From: Desulfosporosinus lacus DSM 15449
Lineage (GTDB): Bacteria > Bacillota > Desulfitobacteriia > Desulfitobacteriales > Desulfitobacteriaceae
Reading direction: 5' to 3'
Length of the DNA: 64,000 nt
Assembly (NCBI RefSeq): GCF_900129935.1
Contig: NZ_FQXJ01000016.1
Coordinates: 1 to 64,000, forward strand
Shown here: positions 18,623-28,176 of the stretch, in pieces
How the letters are laid out: each line of letters begins with the position of its first letter
How positions within the stretch are numbered: position 1 is the stretch's first letter
Notes under the pieces: generated by a model
Told to the model about the DNA's origin: nothing
Database searches by the model: none
The model's input: the letters and a program-made list of their open reading frames with translations, nothing else
Translations under genes and position numbers: made by a program

Positions 18623-19470
18623 ATGTCTCAGACTGCTCAACCACTTTCCTCTCATCTCCAAAAGATGAAGATTGAAATGGAACTTCGAGGCTATTCACCA
18701 CAGACCCAAAGACATTATCTCTGTCATTTAAGGCAACTTGAAAAGCATACCAACAAGCTGCCCTCCAAGTCTCTCCTGACGAACTCAAAATTTTTCTTCA
18801 TTACCGTATTAAGTCCGGCATCAGCTACAGTAATACCAACATTTCTTGTAATGCGTTTAAACTCTTTTTTAACAAAGTGCTCAATTACAACTGGTCCGAC
18901 GATGTTATTATCCGTCCTAAACGTCCTAAAAAGCTTCCTCATGTACTTTCCAAAGACGAAATTCTCTCTATTATCGATCAGGTGGTTAATCTTAAACACA
19001 AAACAATTCTACTGACGACGTATTCGTCTGGCCTACGGATTAGCGAGACGCTTAATCTCCGCATCTCAGATATTGATTCTAAGAACATGTTGCTCCGGGT
19101 TAATCATGGTAAAGGCAACAAGGATCGTTTAACGGTTCTATCGCATGAAAACCTTAAACTGCTCAGGCTCTACTGGCACCATTACAGACCCGCTGATCTT
19201 CTTTTTCCCGGTCTTGTTGAAGGCAAACCTATCGTTGCCAGAAATATTCAACACGTCTTTCAAGTGGCTAAAGATAAGGTTGGCATTACCAAACCTGCTA
19301 CCGTCCATACGCTTCGTCACAGCTTCGCAACCCATCTCCTTGAAGATAATGCTGATCTTCGGACAATTCAAGTTCTTATGGGACATAGCGATATTTCTAC
19401 GACTTCTAACTATATCCACCTATCAACTCCAGCATATTTCCTCTGTAAGAAGTCCTCTCGACGGACGTGA
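18623..19470 (+). pseudogene. tyrosine recombinase of the IS91 unit, frameshifted
   Basis: The N-terminal SAM-like domain begins in one frame (MSQTAQPLSSHLQKMK, then LRGYSPQTQRHYL). It breaks near 18770 and continues in another frame as SPDELKIFLHYRIKSG. The catalytic domain is intact: TYSSGLRISETLNLRISDID with the first arginine, GKGNKDR, HTLRHSFATHLL with the HxxR box, then LMGHSDISTTSNYIH with the final histidine and tyrosine. Such XerC/D-like genes often travel with IS91-type transposases. A single-base shift makes it a pseudogene unless it is a sequencing error. Its end overlaps the transposase start by 4 bases. Confidence 0.85.
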
Positions 19471-20582
19471 TTCGGATGCCTGAACTTCAGGATATTTTTA
19501 AACACATTCAACTTAAGCGTCTTTCTCCGACTCAGGCCAAAGCGTTTCATATGATTCGACTTTGTCGAACCTCCACCCTTGGTTCCCACGCCCAGGTTTG
19601 CACGGAATGTGGTGTTAAGGAGGTCTCTTTTAATTCCTGTCGTAACAGACATTGCCCTAAATGCCAACATTCTGTCCAACAGGAATGGGTTGAGGCTCAG
19701 ATGTCCAAGCTTTTACCGGTCGGTTACTTCCACGTCGTGTTTACGATTCCTCAGGAACTTAACACCCTTGTCTTACAAAATCAGAGGCTTCTTTATTCCC
19801 TCTTAATTAAATCGGCAGGCCATACCTTGATGGAACTTTCTAAAGACCCTAAATTTCTCGGAGCTACGATCGGCGCTACATCAGTCCTTCATACATGCGG
19901 ACAAAACCTCTCGTTTCATCCCCATGTTCATTGTATCGTCCCTGGCGGGGGACTTTCCAATGACGGACTTCGCTTCGTCCGTTCTCGTAAGAAGTTTTTT
20001 ATTCCTGTTAAGGTTATTTCAAAGAAGTTCAAAGGTAAGTTCCTCAACCTTCTTAAACAGGCCTATAACCAGGGGGAACTTGCTTTCTTTAACGAGGCTA
20101 CCAAACTTGCGTTAAGAAGCAACTTCCTATCCCTTGTCGACAATTTATATGGCATGAATTGGGTTGTCTTTTGTAAAAAACCATTTAAATCCCCGGTGCA
20201 TGTTGTTCGCTATCTTGGCCGCTATACTCACAAAGTTGCGATTAGCAATTCTAGGATTCAAGCCTTAGATGGTCAATCTGTAAGTTTTGCTTGGAGAGAT
20301 TATAAGGATGGTAATAAGTCCAAAGTTATGACTCTTGATGCTGCTGAGTTTTGCAGACGGTTTCTTCTTCATGTTCTGCCTAATCGTTTCATTAAGATCA
20401 GACATTATGGTCTTCTTTCCAGCCGAAATATTAAGACAAAGCTTTTTAGATGCTTTAGGCTTACTGGGAACAATTTGCCCCCTCCATCCACGATTGCTCC
20501 CAAAAATACTAAAACCTGCCCTAGCTGTGGCAGTCCTTGTCTTATACAATTTTTACCTATTTGTTCGAAGGCAAGTCCCTAA
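19467..20582 (+). CDS. IS91-family HUH transposase
   Basis: This 371-residue single-strand transposase has an N-terminal zinc-binding domain (CTECGVKEV, then CRNRHCPKCQ). The HUH metal site is HPHVHCIVPGGG near residue 150, and the catalytic tyrosine region is VVRYLGRYTHKVAISNSRI near 245. The order and length fit IS91. A second CPSCGSPCL zinc pair is near the C-terminus. It is expected to nick at the element end and drive rolling-circle transposition. The reading frame is intact, so the element might still be mobile if its ends are whole. Confidence 0.9.
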   Translation: MIRMPELQDIFKHIQLKRLSPTQAKAFHMIRLCRTSTLGSHAQVCTECGVKEVSFNSCRNRHCPKCQHSVQQEWVEAQMSKLLPVGYFHVVFTIPQELNTLVLQNQRLLYSLLIKSAGHTLMELSKDPKFLGATIGATSVLHTCGQNLSFHPHVHCIVPGGGLSNDGLRFVRSRKKFFIPVKVISKKFKGKFLNLLKQAYNQGELAFFNEATKLALRSNFLSLVDNLYGMNWVVFCKKPFKSPVHVVRYLGRYTHKVAISNSRIQALDGQSVSFAWRDYKDGNKSKVMTLDAAEFCRRFLLHVLPNRFIKIRHYGLLSSRNIKTKLFRCFRLTGNNLPPPSTIAPKNTKTCPSCGSPCLIQFLPICSKASP

Positions 20583-20924
20583 TAGTGTTAAAACTGAATC
20601 GTTCTAGAAATCGACCTAGTACGGGGAGGGGGAAAGTATACCCTTTTTTGGGGCTTTACGTTGCTGTTTTTCAACATGGGATGGAAATTCTTTCTTGTGA
20701 CATCTATACCTGGAGATTTTTTGCCCAGTTAGAAAACATTGAATCCCCATAGGTACACAGACTGTCGATCTGCAGACGGTTCAGTACAACAGGAGATTCA
20801 TAAGGGTCTATTTTCTCTATTGAATTATTACTTTCCTTTTAGCTATTGATTTTAATTAATAGCTTTTTCTCTTTCTATGACCCTCATAAATCTCTAGAAG
20901 TTATGCGAGGATATCCATAAATTC

Positions 20925-21135
20925 AATGACTTCGCTTAAATATTGATTTAATCTTTTCTAGAAGCTGTTCATTAGCTATTGCTCGATTGCTTTTAGGTCT
21001 GTTTAAGTAGGCATAAAATCCGCTCTTGGACACATCGAGAACTTCTGCCATCTTCACAACCCGAAATTTCGAGCGGTGTGCTTCCATAAATTTAAAGCGT
21101 TCTATTTCTGGTTTTTTGCGAAGTAGGCTGCCGCC
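20925..21135 (-). pseudogene. IS3 OrfB transposase, N-terminal part
   Basis: Reads RFKFMEAHRSKFRVVKM, then LDVSKSGFYAYLNRP and LLEKIKSIFKRSH before a stop introduced by the IS91 insertion. This is the HTH_21-type start of IS3 OrfB. The frame opens across an A-rich slippery run at 21112-21117 at the end of orfA. The matching remainder lies at 18530-17899 on the far side of the IS91 element. Confidence 0.8.
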
Positions 21136-21398
21136 TTTTTTAAGATAGCATTTTCTTCTCTCAAATCCATGATTTCCTTACGTAACTTGCGAAGCTCATC
21201 ATCGGCTTCATACAGGTGACCGCTGCCAGGAAATGCGTCACTACCATGCTTACCGAACTTGTTTATCCACCCATGCAACGTATTAGAACTTAAATCCAAT
21301 TCGCGGGCTACCTCAGTAACAGTCTTTCCGCTTTCCTTCACTCGATTGACAGCCATTAACTTATAGTCCTTATCTAACGTATTCTTCATTATGAACAC
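21102..21398 (-). CDS. IS3-family OrfA (helix-turn-helix)
   Basis: This 98-residue protein has the IS3 OrfA layout: a helix-turn-helix (VTEVARELDLSSNTLHGWINKFG), then a leucine-zipper-like coiled coil (DDELRKLRKEIMDLREENAILKK, given here in part as a heptad run) and a short AAAYFAKNQK tail. Near the stop the coding strand reads GCA AAA AAC, an A-AAA-AAC heptamer typical of programmed -1 frameshifting, which in intact elements produces the OrfAB fusion transposase. OrfA is intact, but its partner is split. Confidence 0.88.
   Translation of the reverse strand: MFIMKNTLDKDYKLMAVNRVKESGKTVTEVARELDLSSNTLHGWINKFGKHGSDAFPGSGHLYEADDELRKLRKEIMDLREENAILKKAAAYFAKNQK
21112..21118 (-). promoter_or_regulatory. 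programmed -1 frameshift heptamer of IS3
   Basis: The minus strand reads A-AAA-AAC in the orfA frame, the canonical slippery heptamer of IS3 elements, 7 codons or fewer before the orfA stop. The orfB frame is entered by slipping back one base there. Confidence 0.7.
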
Positions 21399-21440
21399 CC
21401 CCGTGATTTTATTTTATCACACGTTCAATGTGTCCATAAA

Positions 21441-22188
21441 ACCGCGGTAAGGTCATTTGCTTGATAATACGTCTCAAATAATATCATCGTTTATAGGCAA
21501 ATTAGTATTATATGTCTATAATCGAACCTTTAACGATGCCTATACTTTTTAACTAAAGGTTGGGTTTGTACTCAAGGGGGGTGTATCTCTTAACGATAGG
21601 CTGCCAAAAACAAAAAAAGCACCGTACAAAACGATGCTATATTACCTCTATAACGCTGAAAAGCCCGACGATAGCGGATACAGCCGTTATCTATTCTGTC
21701 AACTCAACCCTGCCTACTCTTGGTATTGTTGATATGTTTCCTTGACATAAAAAACAGGGATCCCCCAGCATGGTAGTCACCGATTTCAAACTGGCAACAT
21801 ATCTCAAATACTCAGAAACACCTTGATTAAAGGCTTTTCTATCCTATTTATTTTCTTCACGTGACATCAAGACAACACTCTCAACGTGCGTGGTTCAAGA
21901 GATACGGGATCCTCATATCACGTTCAGATTTTCGGAGTATTACTTTGTCTCAATTGTGTTCAGCAGCAGACTGTCACTCTTGAATTCTCATTTATACAAT
22001 TAATTAACTTTAATTAACCTCTTCCTAAAGTACTCCTCCAACCTCTGATCACACGACCCAACAATCCAATCCTTCTCTTCCTGCGTCATCCTCTTCCAAA
22101 CATGCCGATTAAGCTCAACATGCTCAATATCCCTGCCGATTCATAAATGCATATCCTTAAACCGCTTAAAGGGATAGCTGCGAGAGGT
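21441..22188. other. degenerate intergenic stretch; one 3' gene remnant
   Basis: No intact gene is visible. A minus-strand remnant (about 22143-22000) reads IGRDIEHVELNRHVWKRM, then EEKDWIVGSCDQRLEEY, and ends at a TAA. It has plausible protein composition but no start. I do not recognise the family. The rest is noncoding debris downstream of the broken helicase. Confidence 0.4.
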
Positions 22189-22752
22189 TTAGTTGGCGCT
22201 TAGCCATCGGATGAACTTATCTTTCATATTGGCAGGATTGATCATCTCCCAGCCGTACTGTTTAGCATAGCTCTCTGCGGTTGCTTCCTTAAAATATTTA
22301 AAGCTCCTTCTATCCCCCAAGGGCATCTCTAAATCTGGCGTTATCTTACCTTCACGCAGATACCGTTCAATGGTTTCCGATTGCACATCGGCCATTTCTC
22401 ACGAACTCAAGCTGAGATATCATCCCCCTTTCACTTCATCCTGCCAATTGAATGGATCAATCAGCTCATAATCCGCAGCATTCACTGGAAAATCCAGATA
22501 AACAGACGGTTTTTCCCCTCTGGCGATTAAATCACTGTCCAGCTCAAACTGTTTCTGAGAAGCAACTACGTACTCTTCCGCTCTATAATCCTTCAGGTTA
22601 AACATCCTGTTCAGAGAGTAAGGCATGTTAAACAAACCAGCATTATCAATAAAATCATAGACCATTAGGTAATCCTTACCTGCACAATGCGTATCCCTCA
22701 ACCCAGTTGCTGAACATAAAGTGTCTTGGAAAGCGGCGGTCTGCCATAACAA
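22189..22752 (-). pseudogene. C-terminal part of a DEAD/DEAH helicase, separated by a defence-module insertion
   Basis: The first piece (22752-22420) has a GLRDTHCAGKDYLMVYDFIDN stretch, here as GLRDTHCAGKDY then LMVYDFIDNAG, matching the motif VI region of SF2 helicases, where RG(L)R and DF(V/I)DN are expected. It ends at QDEVKGG with a lengthened G-run. After the shift, MISQLEFVR reads in another frame. The second piece (22395-22189) continues as MADVQSETIERYLREGK and ends INPANMKDKFIRWL. Two or more frameshifts are present. The N-terminal half of the same gene type lies at 30920-29640, so the gene was split by the segment carrying RADAR and Shedu. Confidence 0.7.
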
Positions 22753-22781
22753 GACTTTTGTTTACCTAAATAAATATCTTG

Positions 22782-25367
22782 TTATTTAAATATCTGTTGT
22801 TCACCCTGTTGACGAAGAAATTCGATATAATCTAAATACTCCAAAGCCTTTTTTGCTTGCTTATTTTTGCTTTGTCCTTTTTTATATGCTAGTGCTATTA
22901 GTGCATATTCATTTTCTAACAAGGTGTCAAAGACACCTTGGTCATCAGTGTTAATGGATACACTAAGCGATACGCTATTTCCAGGTGGTGGATTAAATTT
23001 GAAAATAGGATGCTCCTCGTATCGATCGATAGTGCCAATCAAATAATTAGATGAGGGATTGGCTTCTATAGCAATGCCTTTTGCTGCAATTTCTTCCATC
23101 ATCTTATTCTGCACATGACTTACCAGGTCATCGTACTGTTGTGGAACATGAAAGATTTCCAGTTCGTTTCCTTTTTGCCGTACATCATAATTATAATAGT
23201 ACAGATAATTTAGAGATCGATATAGCTCATTATCCCGAAGCGTTTTATCTATATGCTGGTTTAAACGATATTGATCCTTCGGAAGAAAGGAATTCCCTCT
23301 TAACAAATCGTCTTCAAATTCCTTATTGCTCAGTAAATAAATTTCAGGGCGATCCCCTCGAAGTTGCCAACTATTATAATAATCGCAAATTTTAACCTTT
23401 TTCTGATCCTTATTGCAGTAAATTATTTGATAAATTTCCTTAAAAAGTTTCTCTAATTCAATGCGTAATTTGGACGCAATATGAATCTTATATGACTTTG
23501 CCTTTTCTAATAGCCAACAAATATTATCCAACAGATCTTGCCTTTTTAAAATAAGTTTCCCGTTTTTTAAATAATAATATCTTTGCGGATTGACACCAAG
23601 TGCAAGTGCATGCCCGAGTCGGCTTCCTTTTCCAAGACCACAGAATAACATAACTTCATCAATCGCTCGAAGTCCGTCAACAATGTCAAGAAAATCCTCG
23701 CCAACATGATAGGTGGTGTGCAATTTACGAGGGGGAGGAGCCTGAAGTGTTGGGAAAGCATATTCGTAATTACAATGAAGGTCTGTAAGCCTTCGAAAAC
23801 TTTCAGCAAACACTTCAGGTCTGCAGTCAATTTCATTAGCACAAGCATCAATACCCTTGACGCGATCACGGCAAAAGTGATCTCTTAGCATCAAATCCAT
23901 AATCCCCTTCGTTCTTATATATACATCACTACGAATATCCCTACCACGTACACTAGGAAAATTAAATTTTTTCTCTAATCCTACGGCGGCTTTTGGAAAA
24001 TGAAGCACATAGAAAAGTTCTTTTGGAGGGGTGGGCTTTGGAGGCGATTGTTTGCTCCATATATCTTGAATCCCTTCTTTTGCTTTAATAGAAGCATAAT
24101 TATCTATACTTTGAATTACTTTGCAATTATCGGCTCCGGTTTTCTTAGGGCAGATACGCGCTTCCAGTGATATAATTTTCTGATAATCAAGAGTGGCGTT
24201 TACGGCGAGACGGACAAGTTCATATTCATATTTAGGCGATTCAAGAAAAATCTCTTTCCTCTTTTGATAATTATCAAAATTTTTAAACCCTCTTTGCCCA
24301 TTAACTTGGACAAGTACACTTCGGAACCGAGTGCGCAGCAACAAATATGCGTAGAAGAGATTTTTCTCACATTCGGAGAAACTTCCGTTAAATGCGCAAG
24401 TATAACAGTCATACAGTAGCTTACGCTCTCCGGCTAATACCCGGTTATTTCCATCATTATGGTGTGCAATTGAATCTGTTGTATATGCATAATCCAGCAC
24501 ACCATTTTGAGATTTATGCCCGAAAAGACCAATGCCCGCGTTTATACGGTTTTGTAATTCATTCAAGTTAGAGGCGGCATCTAAATCTGGAATACCTGGC
24601 TTGCCCAGACCAAAGAACTCACCTAGTTCTTGGCTTAACTTTCGATCTTGTATTCTTAAAAAGAAATAATACCGCAGTAGGGCAGCATATTTACAACGAT
24701 ATAGATGAACGTCCTGGCAATTGAGCGCCTTGAACTGTTTTGAGCGACCGAAGATATGATTCATTAGAGAGATCCAATTCAAAGTGAAAATTTGTGTGGA
24801 ACCGTTCAAATGAAAGTGATTTTCCGCTATTCCTCTAGCCAGGATCTCGTGTAATTCATGATTATCGGTTTTAATAATAGCTGGCCAACTGAAATTTGTT
24901 CTTTCTATACCTTTTTTATAATCCCACCTAGCAAGAAAAGCTGTAGTAAGTAAATCCTGTCCCAAATGAAAAGATAAGTCCCTCCACCGTAATAGTTCCT
25001 TGAATTGGCAAAGTATTTCTCCTTTGTTTATAACTAGCCATTGTTTTGATATTTTGTAAATTATCCCAAAAACCCCATGAGGATTATACAATTTATCACG
25101 AAGTTGTATACAAATGTTATCCCATTCATTTTGTGTATAGTTATGGAATACTTCATTTGCATTTCCTATGAATGTTTCATCACTTATAGTCTTATAACTA
25201 TCGAAAATTGACTGTTCTGATGGTTGAGGCTCTCGACAAGCAGTCTCTATTATTTGCTCGGGGTTAACTTTTGTAAATAAAAGTTTGAGGCAACTTCTTT
25301 CAATATCCATTGCATACTTCCCTTTATTTCCTACTATTGTCAATAGTATTAAGTATTTCTCTTGCAC
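22782..25367 (-). CDS. rdrB: RADAR deaminase RdrB (adenosine deaminase-like)
   Basis: This 861-residue protein shows the metal and substrate motifs of the adenosine deaminase superfamily in a large defence-type scaffold. They are ENHFHLNGSTQ near residue 190 (for HxHLxG), TTYHVGEDFLDIVDGLRAIDE near 560 (histidine and glutamate region) and GKGSRLGHALALG (the HAL histidine region). Length fits RdrB. It overlaps the ATPase gene by 44 bases. RADAR couples an ATPase ring to this deaminase to edit or deplete adenosine nucleotides during phage infection. Identification rests on the paired genes, the motifs and the sizes, without a database search. Confidence 0.82.
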   Translation of the reverse strand: MQEKYLILLTIVGNKGKYAMDIERSCLKLLFTKVNPEQIIETACREPQPSEQSIFDSYKTISDETFIGNANEVFHNYTQNEWDNICIQLRDKLYNPHGVFGIIYKISKQWLVINKGEILCQFKELLRWRDLSFHLGQDLLTTAFLARWDYKKGIERTNFSWPAIIKTDNHELHEILARGIAENHFHLNGSTQIFTLNWISLMNHIFGRSKQFKALNCQDVHLYRCKYAALLRYYFFLRIQDRKLSQELGEFFGLGKPGIPDLDAASNLNELQNRINAGIGLFGHKSQNGVLDYAYTTDSIAHHNDGNNRVLAGERKLLYDCYTCAFNGSFSECEKNLFYAYLLLRTRFRSVLVQVNGQRGFKNFDNYQKRKEIFLESPKYEYELVRLAVNATLDYQKIISLEARICPKKTGADNCKVIQSIDNYASIKAKEGIQDIWSKQSPPKPTPPKELFYVLHFPKAAVGLEKKFNFPSVRGRDIRSDVYIRTKGIMDLMLRDHFCRDRVKGIDACANEIDCRPEVFAESFRRLTDLHCNYEYAFPTLQAPPPRKLHTTYHVGEDFLDIVDGLRAIDEVMLFCGLGKGSRLGHALALGVNPQRYYYLKNGKLILKRQDLLDNICWLLEKAKSYKIHIASKLRIELEKLFKEIYQIIYCNKDQKKVKICDYYNSWQLRGDRPEIYLLSNKEFEDDLLRGNSFLPKDQYRLNQHIDKTLRDNELYRSLNYLYYYNYDVRQKGNELEIFHVPQQYDDLVSHVQNKMMEEIAAKGIAIEANPSSNYLIGTIDRYEEHPIFKFNPPPGNSVSLSVSINTDDQGVFDTLLENEYALIALAYKKGQSKNKQAKKALEYLDYIEFLRQQGEQQIFK

Positions 25368-27978
25368 AACCGTTATATCTACCTAACATTGCAGAACTAA
25401 TGATCTCGCTATTTCCTTTCTCCATAACCATAAGTGCACTTTCTACGTAGAGATCCTGAACCTCTATCTTAATACTACTGGAGAATTGAATTGGTGAAGT
25501 TTTTGATTGTTCATGGAACGCAATATTTCTTGCTAGGTTTAAATCGTGGTTTCTCAGATAAAGTACGGTACATTCTTTGGTGATAACTCTTATATCTTGT
25601 AATTTTCCGGTATATGGATTTTCCAATATGCTATTAATTTTATTTATATATTTCCTCTTAGATACATCTAACTTTTGTGATTCTAGATCACCTTTTTTCG
25701 CATCAAATTCTTCAAATTTCGAGCAAATTTGTTCTCTAATATCTCCATCTATTATAAGGTGTTGGATTTCTGAGCCATTAGAATAATAAGGTAGTTTGGA
25801 AAAACAACTGTCCAATATATCAAGATTTGTACGCATGTATTCCGAAGCACTTTTTACCTCAGACTTAATATCCTTTCCTTGAGCACATACAGACTGGATG
25901 TACTCCATTACCTCGAAATTTATGATAATATGCTCAGCCATTTTGCGATTAAAAGATTGCTTGATCCTGTTGCATGCATCCAAGTATTTCCCACTTAAGT
26001 GAGTAGCATCAATTTTCTGAGGTAGATAATCCGTATCGATACACGTAATTAATAGGTTATCAATATGAAAATATGCACTTTCTTTTTTCTGATTGTTTCT
26101 TGGATTTAATGGTTGTTCGTAAATGATATCCCCTGCTTTTGAATCTTTATTAGGGAAATCACACATAGCAGCCATCAGGATTATATCATCTGTATTGTAG
26201 GATTTATCAATGGAAAAGGAAAAAGCACCTCGGTCATCCCTCAAAGTGGATGCAGTTTTATAACCCCAGAGACTATCTCCCACGAATTTATGAATTTTAT
26301 TGGATTCAAGCGATAGTGCGTTTGTATCTTGAGTTAGCAATAGTTTATGCATGATAAGAGTGTAGCTCGTCTTAATCGCAAAAACCAACTTTACTGCCTG
26401 CTCGTTGACAAAGCGGTGTGAGAGTACATTTAATAATGACAAAATATCTCCGACACTATGGCTGAGTGGATTAACTTTTTTTCTTGACAAGGTGTCTTTC
26501 CAAACTTCTATTGTATCCTTTGTAGGCATTAACGGCGAACGAGGGTCCAACGTATACATGGTTTTGGAATCGGTATTCTCTATAATATCCATAATCCGAT
26601 TAGTAATATATAAGTGTTTACGAAAAGTATTTTCTTGGTAAAGCTCAAGAATAATTTTACTATTTCCATAATCTAAATAATTTGGCACCCAAGTATTAAT
26701 AAGGAACGTCTCAAATGTATTGAGATTGTCAAGTCGTGCATTTGGGTCTTCTTGGCTAGTCAAATCCTTCATTTTACCCAATACGCATAGCAGGCTAACT
26801 AGCTCGCGCAAAGTCTGAGGAATTATGGGATGAAGGCCTCTACCTTTCTGGGGAGGAATAAAAGCAATTCCTGTTTGATCATATATAAACCTAAGAATAG
26901 TTTCCTGTATTCCTTTGCCAGCATATTTCTGCAGAATGTTATGTATTGTACCATCTTTCTTAGGGCCGTAAATAAGTAACACAGGATCCACGAAATTTTC
27001 TTCCATTATCTGTACATTCGGAAGTGCTATTTTTCTACCGTCCGGAATGAGTTTGTCCACGTACTTTGCAGCCATCGTTGCCGTTTCTGTCGGATTAAGC
27101 CGGTCAGATCCGCGCATTTCACTTAAGTCACTCCAATATTTTTTTTCCACACACATTTTTAGCTGTTCAATCCGCATAGCCATAATGATAATGACATGAG
27201 GAATCATTAAGTATTTACGAATTTGCTCCGCCATCTGGAAGGCATGGTCAATATTAATATCCAAATCGTCAATGGGCACGACTAGGAAGTACTCATTTAA
27301 ATAATCTTTTTCGCTTTTAGTTGTCTTTTTACAAAGATTCAAGTAATGTTTAATCAACTCCAGCATATTATCACGAAGACTGGTTCCATCACTCATACAA
27401 GAGAGTTCTTGTAAGTTGCTCTCGTAGTCCTGCTCAATATTACGACGCATTTCGATGTTTCGGCTTAGACATAGGTTCTGGTAAACCCGACCAAACAGCT
27501 GGAACATTTGGTTTTTATCTTCAATTGTTACATTGCTATCGCTAAATTTGCACAGTATTTCAAATTCTTTAAATAAGCGTGCAACAATGACTTCCAGAAT
27601 GTTGCTTATTGAGTCAAATGACGAGGGGTCAATTTGTCCAATCTGTTTAAAAACGCATTTTCTAGTTTTTGAATGAAATTTAAAATAATCGGATACTTTA
27701 TCGGGATTAGTCAAAGTGTTTGTAAAGGAGACCATCGCACTGCTTTTTCCCTGTCCACGTTCACCAGTAAATGCAATAATGTTGTTTAAATAATCCACAA
27801 CCCCTGCTTTGTCTTCTTTGTCTGCTTGAAGTGAAGCAATAACAATTTCTTCTACAATTTGTGCTGCTTGATGATAAGCTTTTATGAAAATATCTTTTGG
27901 TAATATTGTGTAGTTGTAAATTCTGAATTCATTTCCTTGTTCTACAATAATCTCGGACAAATCCATACCTTCTTTCAT
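25324..27978 (-). CDS. rdrA: RADAR ATPase RdrA (KAP-like)
   Basis: This 884-residue P-loop ATPase has Walker A as FTGERGQGKSSAMVSF near residue 73 and a KAP-like Walker B (FLVVPIDDLDINIDHAF) near 235, followed by an arginine-bearing IIMAMRIEQL strand. The remaining ~550 residues are helical, as in RdrA, which forms a heptameric ring that works with RdrB. It starts about 200 bases after the Shedu gene and its 3' end overlaps rdrB, so rdrA-rdrB form an operon. No SLATT or Csx27-type membrane accessory gene is seen next to them. Confidence 0.82.
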   Translation of the reverse strand: MKEGMDLSEIIVEQGNEFRIYNYTILPKDIFIKAYHQAAQIVEEIVIASLQADKEDKAGVVDYLNNIIAFTGERGQGKSSAMVSFTNTLTNPDKVSDYFKFHSKTRKCVFKQIGQIDPSSFDSISNILEVIVARLFKEFEILCKFSDSNVTIEDKNQMFQLFGRVYQNLCLSRNIEMRRNIEQDYESNLQELSCMSDGTSLRDNMLELIKHYLNLCKKTTKSEKDYLNEYFLVVPIDDLDINIDHAFQMAEQIRKYLMIPHVIIIMAMRIEQLKMCVEKKYWSDLSEMRGSDRLNPTETATMAAKYVDKLIPDGRKIALPNVQIMEENFVDPVLLIYGPKKDGTIHNILQKYAGKGIQETILRFIYDQTGIAFIPPQKGRGLHPIIPQTLRELVSLLCVLGKMKDLTSQEDPNARLDNLNTFETFLINTWVPNYLDYGNSKIILELYQENTFRKHLYITNRIMDIIENTDSKTMYTLDPRSPLMPTKDTIEVWKDTLSRKKVNPLSHSVGDILSLLNVLSHRFVNEQAVKLVFAIKTSYTLIMHKLLLTQDTNALSLESNKIHKFVGDSLWGYKTASTLRDDRGAFSFSIDKSYNTDDIILMAAMCDFPNKDSKAGDIIYEQPLNPRNNQKKESAYFHIDNLLITCIDTDYLPQKIDATHLSGKYLDACNRIKQSFNRKMAEHIIINFEVMEYIQSVCAQGKDIKSEVKSASEYMRTNLDILDSCFSKLPYYSNGSEIQHLIIDGDIREQICSKFEEFDAKKGDLESQKLDVSKRKYINKINSILENPYTGKLQDIRVITKECTVLYLRNHDLNLARNIAFHEQSKTSPIQFSSSIKIEVQDLYVESALMVMEKGNSEIISSAMLGRYNGCAREILNTIDNSRK

Positions 27979-28176
27979 TTATGAAACTATTTATTATGTG
28001 TTAATTTCTTCTTTATTGCTATACCCTTCCATGATTCCTTGATTATTTACATGTCTGCATCAGTACAATCATGGAAACCTGTGGAAGTATCAAAATACAG
28101 ATAACCTAAATTCTCTATAACTATATTTGCTTTTTAAAAAGATACAACCAGAAAAACAGCAAGGATCTTTTGATAT
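27979..28176. other. short gap between rdrA and the Shedu gene
   Basis: About 200 AT-rich bases. It probably contains the rdrA promoter, but I cannot define -35/-10 boxes with confidence. Confidence 0.3.

Larger units (their letters stand above)
18535..20930 (+). mobile_element. IS91-family element with companion recombinase
   Basis: A plus-strand unit with a tyrosine recombinase gene (frameshifted) followed directly by an IS91 HUH transposase, inserted in IS3 orfB. The edges are set by where the IS3 reading frame breaks, near 18530 and 20930. A short hairpin (CCGC-TG-CGCGG) at the left edge is like the terminal hairpins seen in this family. Exact ends are not proven. Between the transposase stop at 20582 and 20925 there is no gene. 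Confidence 0.65.
17870..21440 (-). mobile_element. IS3-family (IS150-like) element interrupted by an IS91-family element
   Basis: Three pieces on the minus strand rebuild one IS3 element: orfA (21398-21102), the N-terminal part of orfB (about 21135-20925) and the C-terminal part of orfB (about 18530-17899). An IS91-like unit lies between the orfB pieces in the opposite orientation. Outer limits are approximate, because I could not define matching terminal inverted repeats. A TGTCCATAAAACC run near 21430-21442 may belong to the upstream end. Confidence 0.65.

Noticed and set aside
21560-21745. a plus-strand 61-residue frame
   Set aside because: Composition is not protein-like and it lies in IS-flanking debris.
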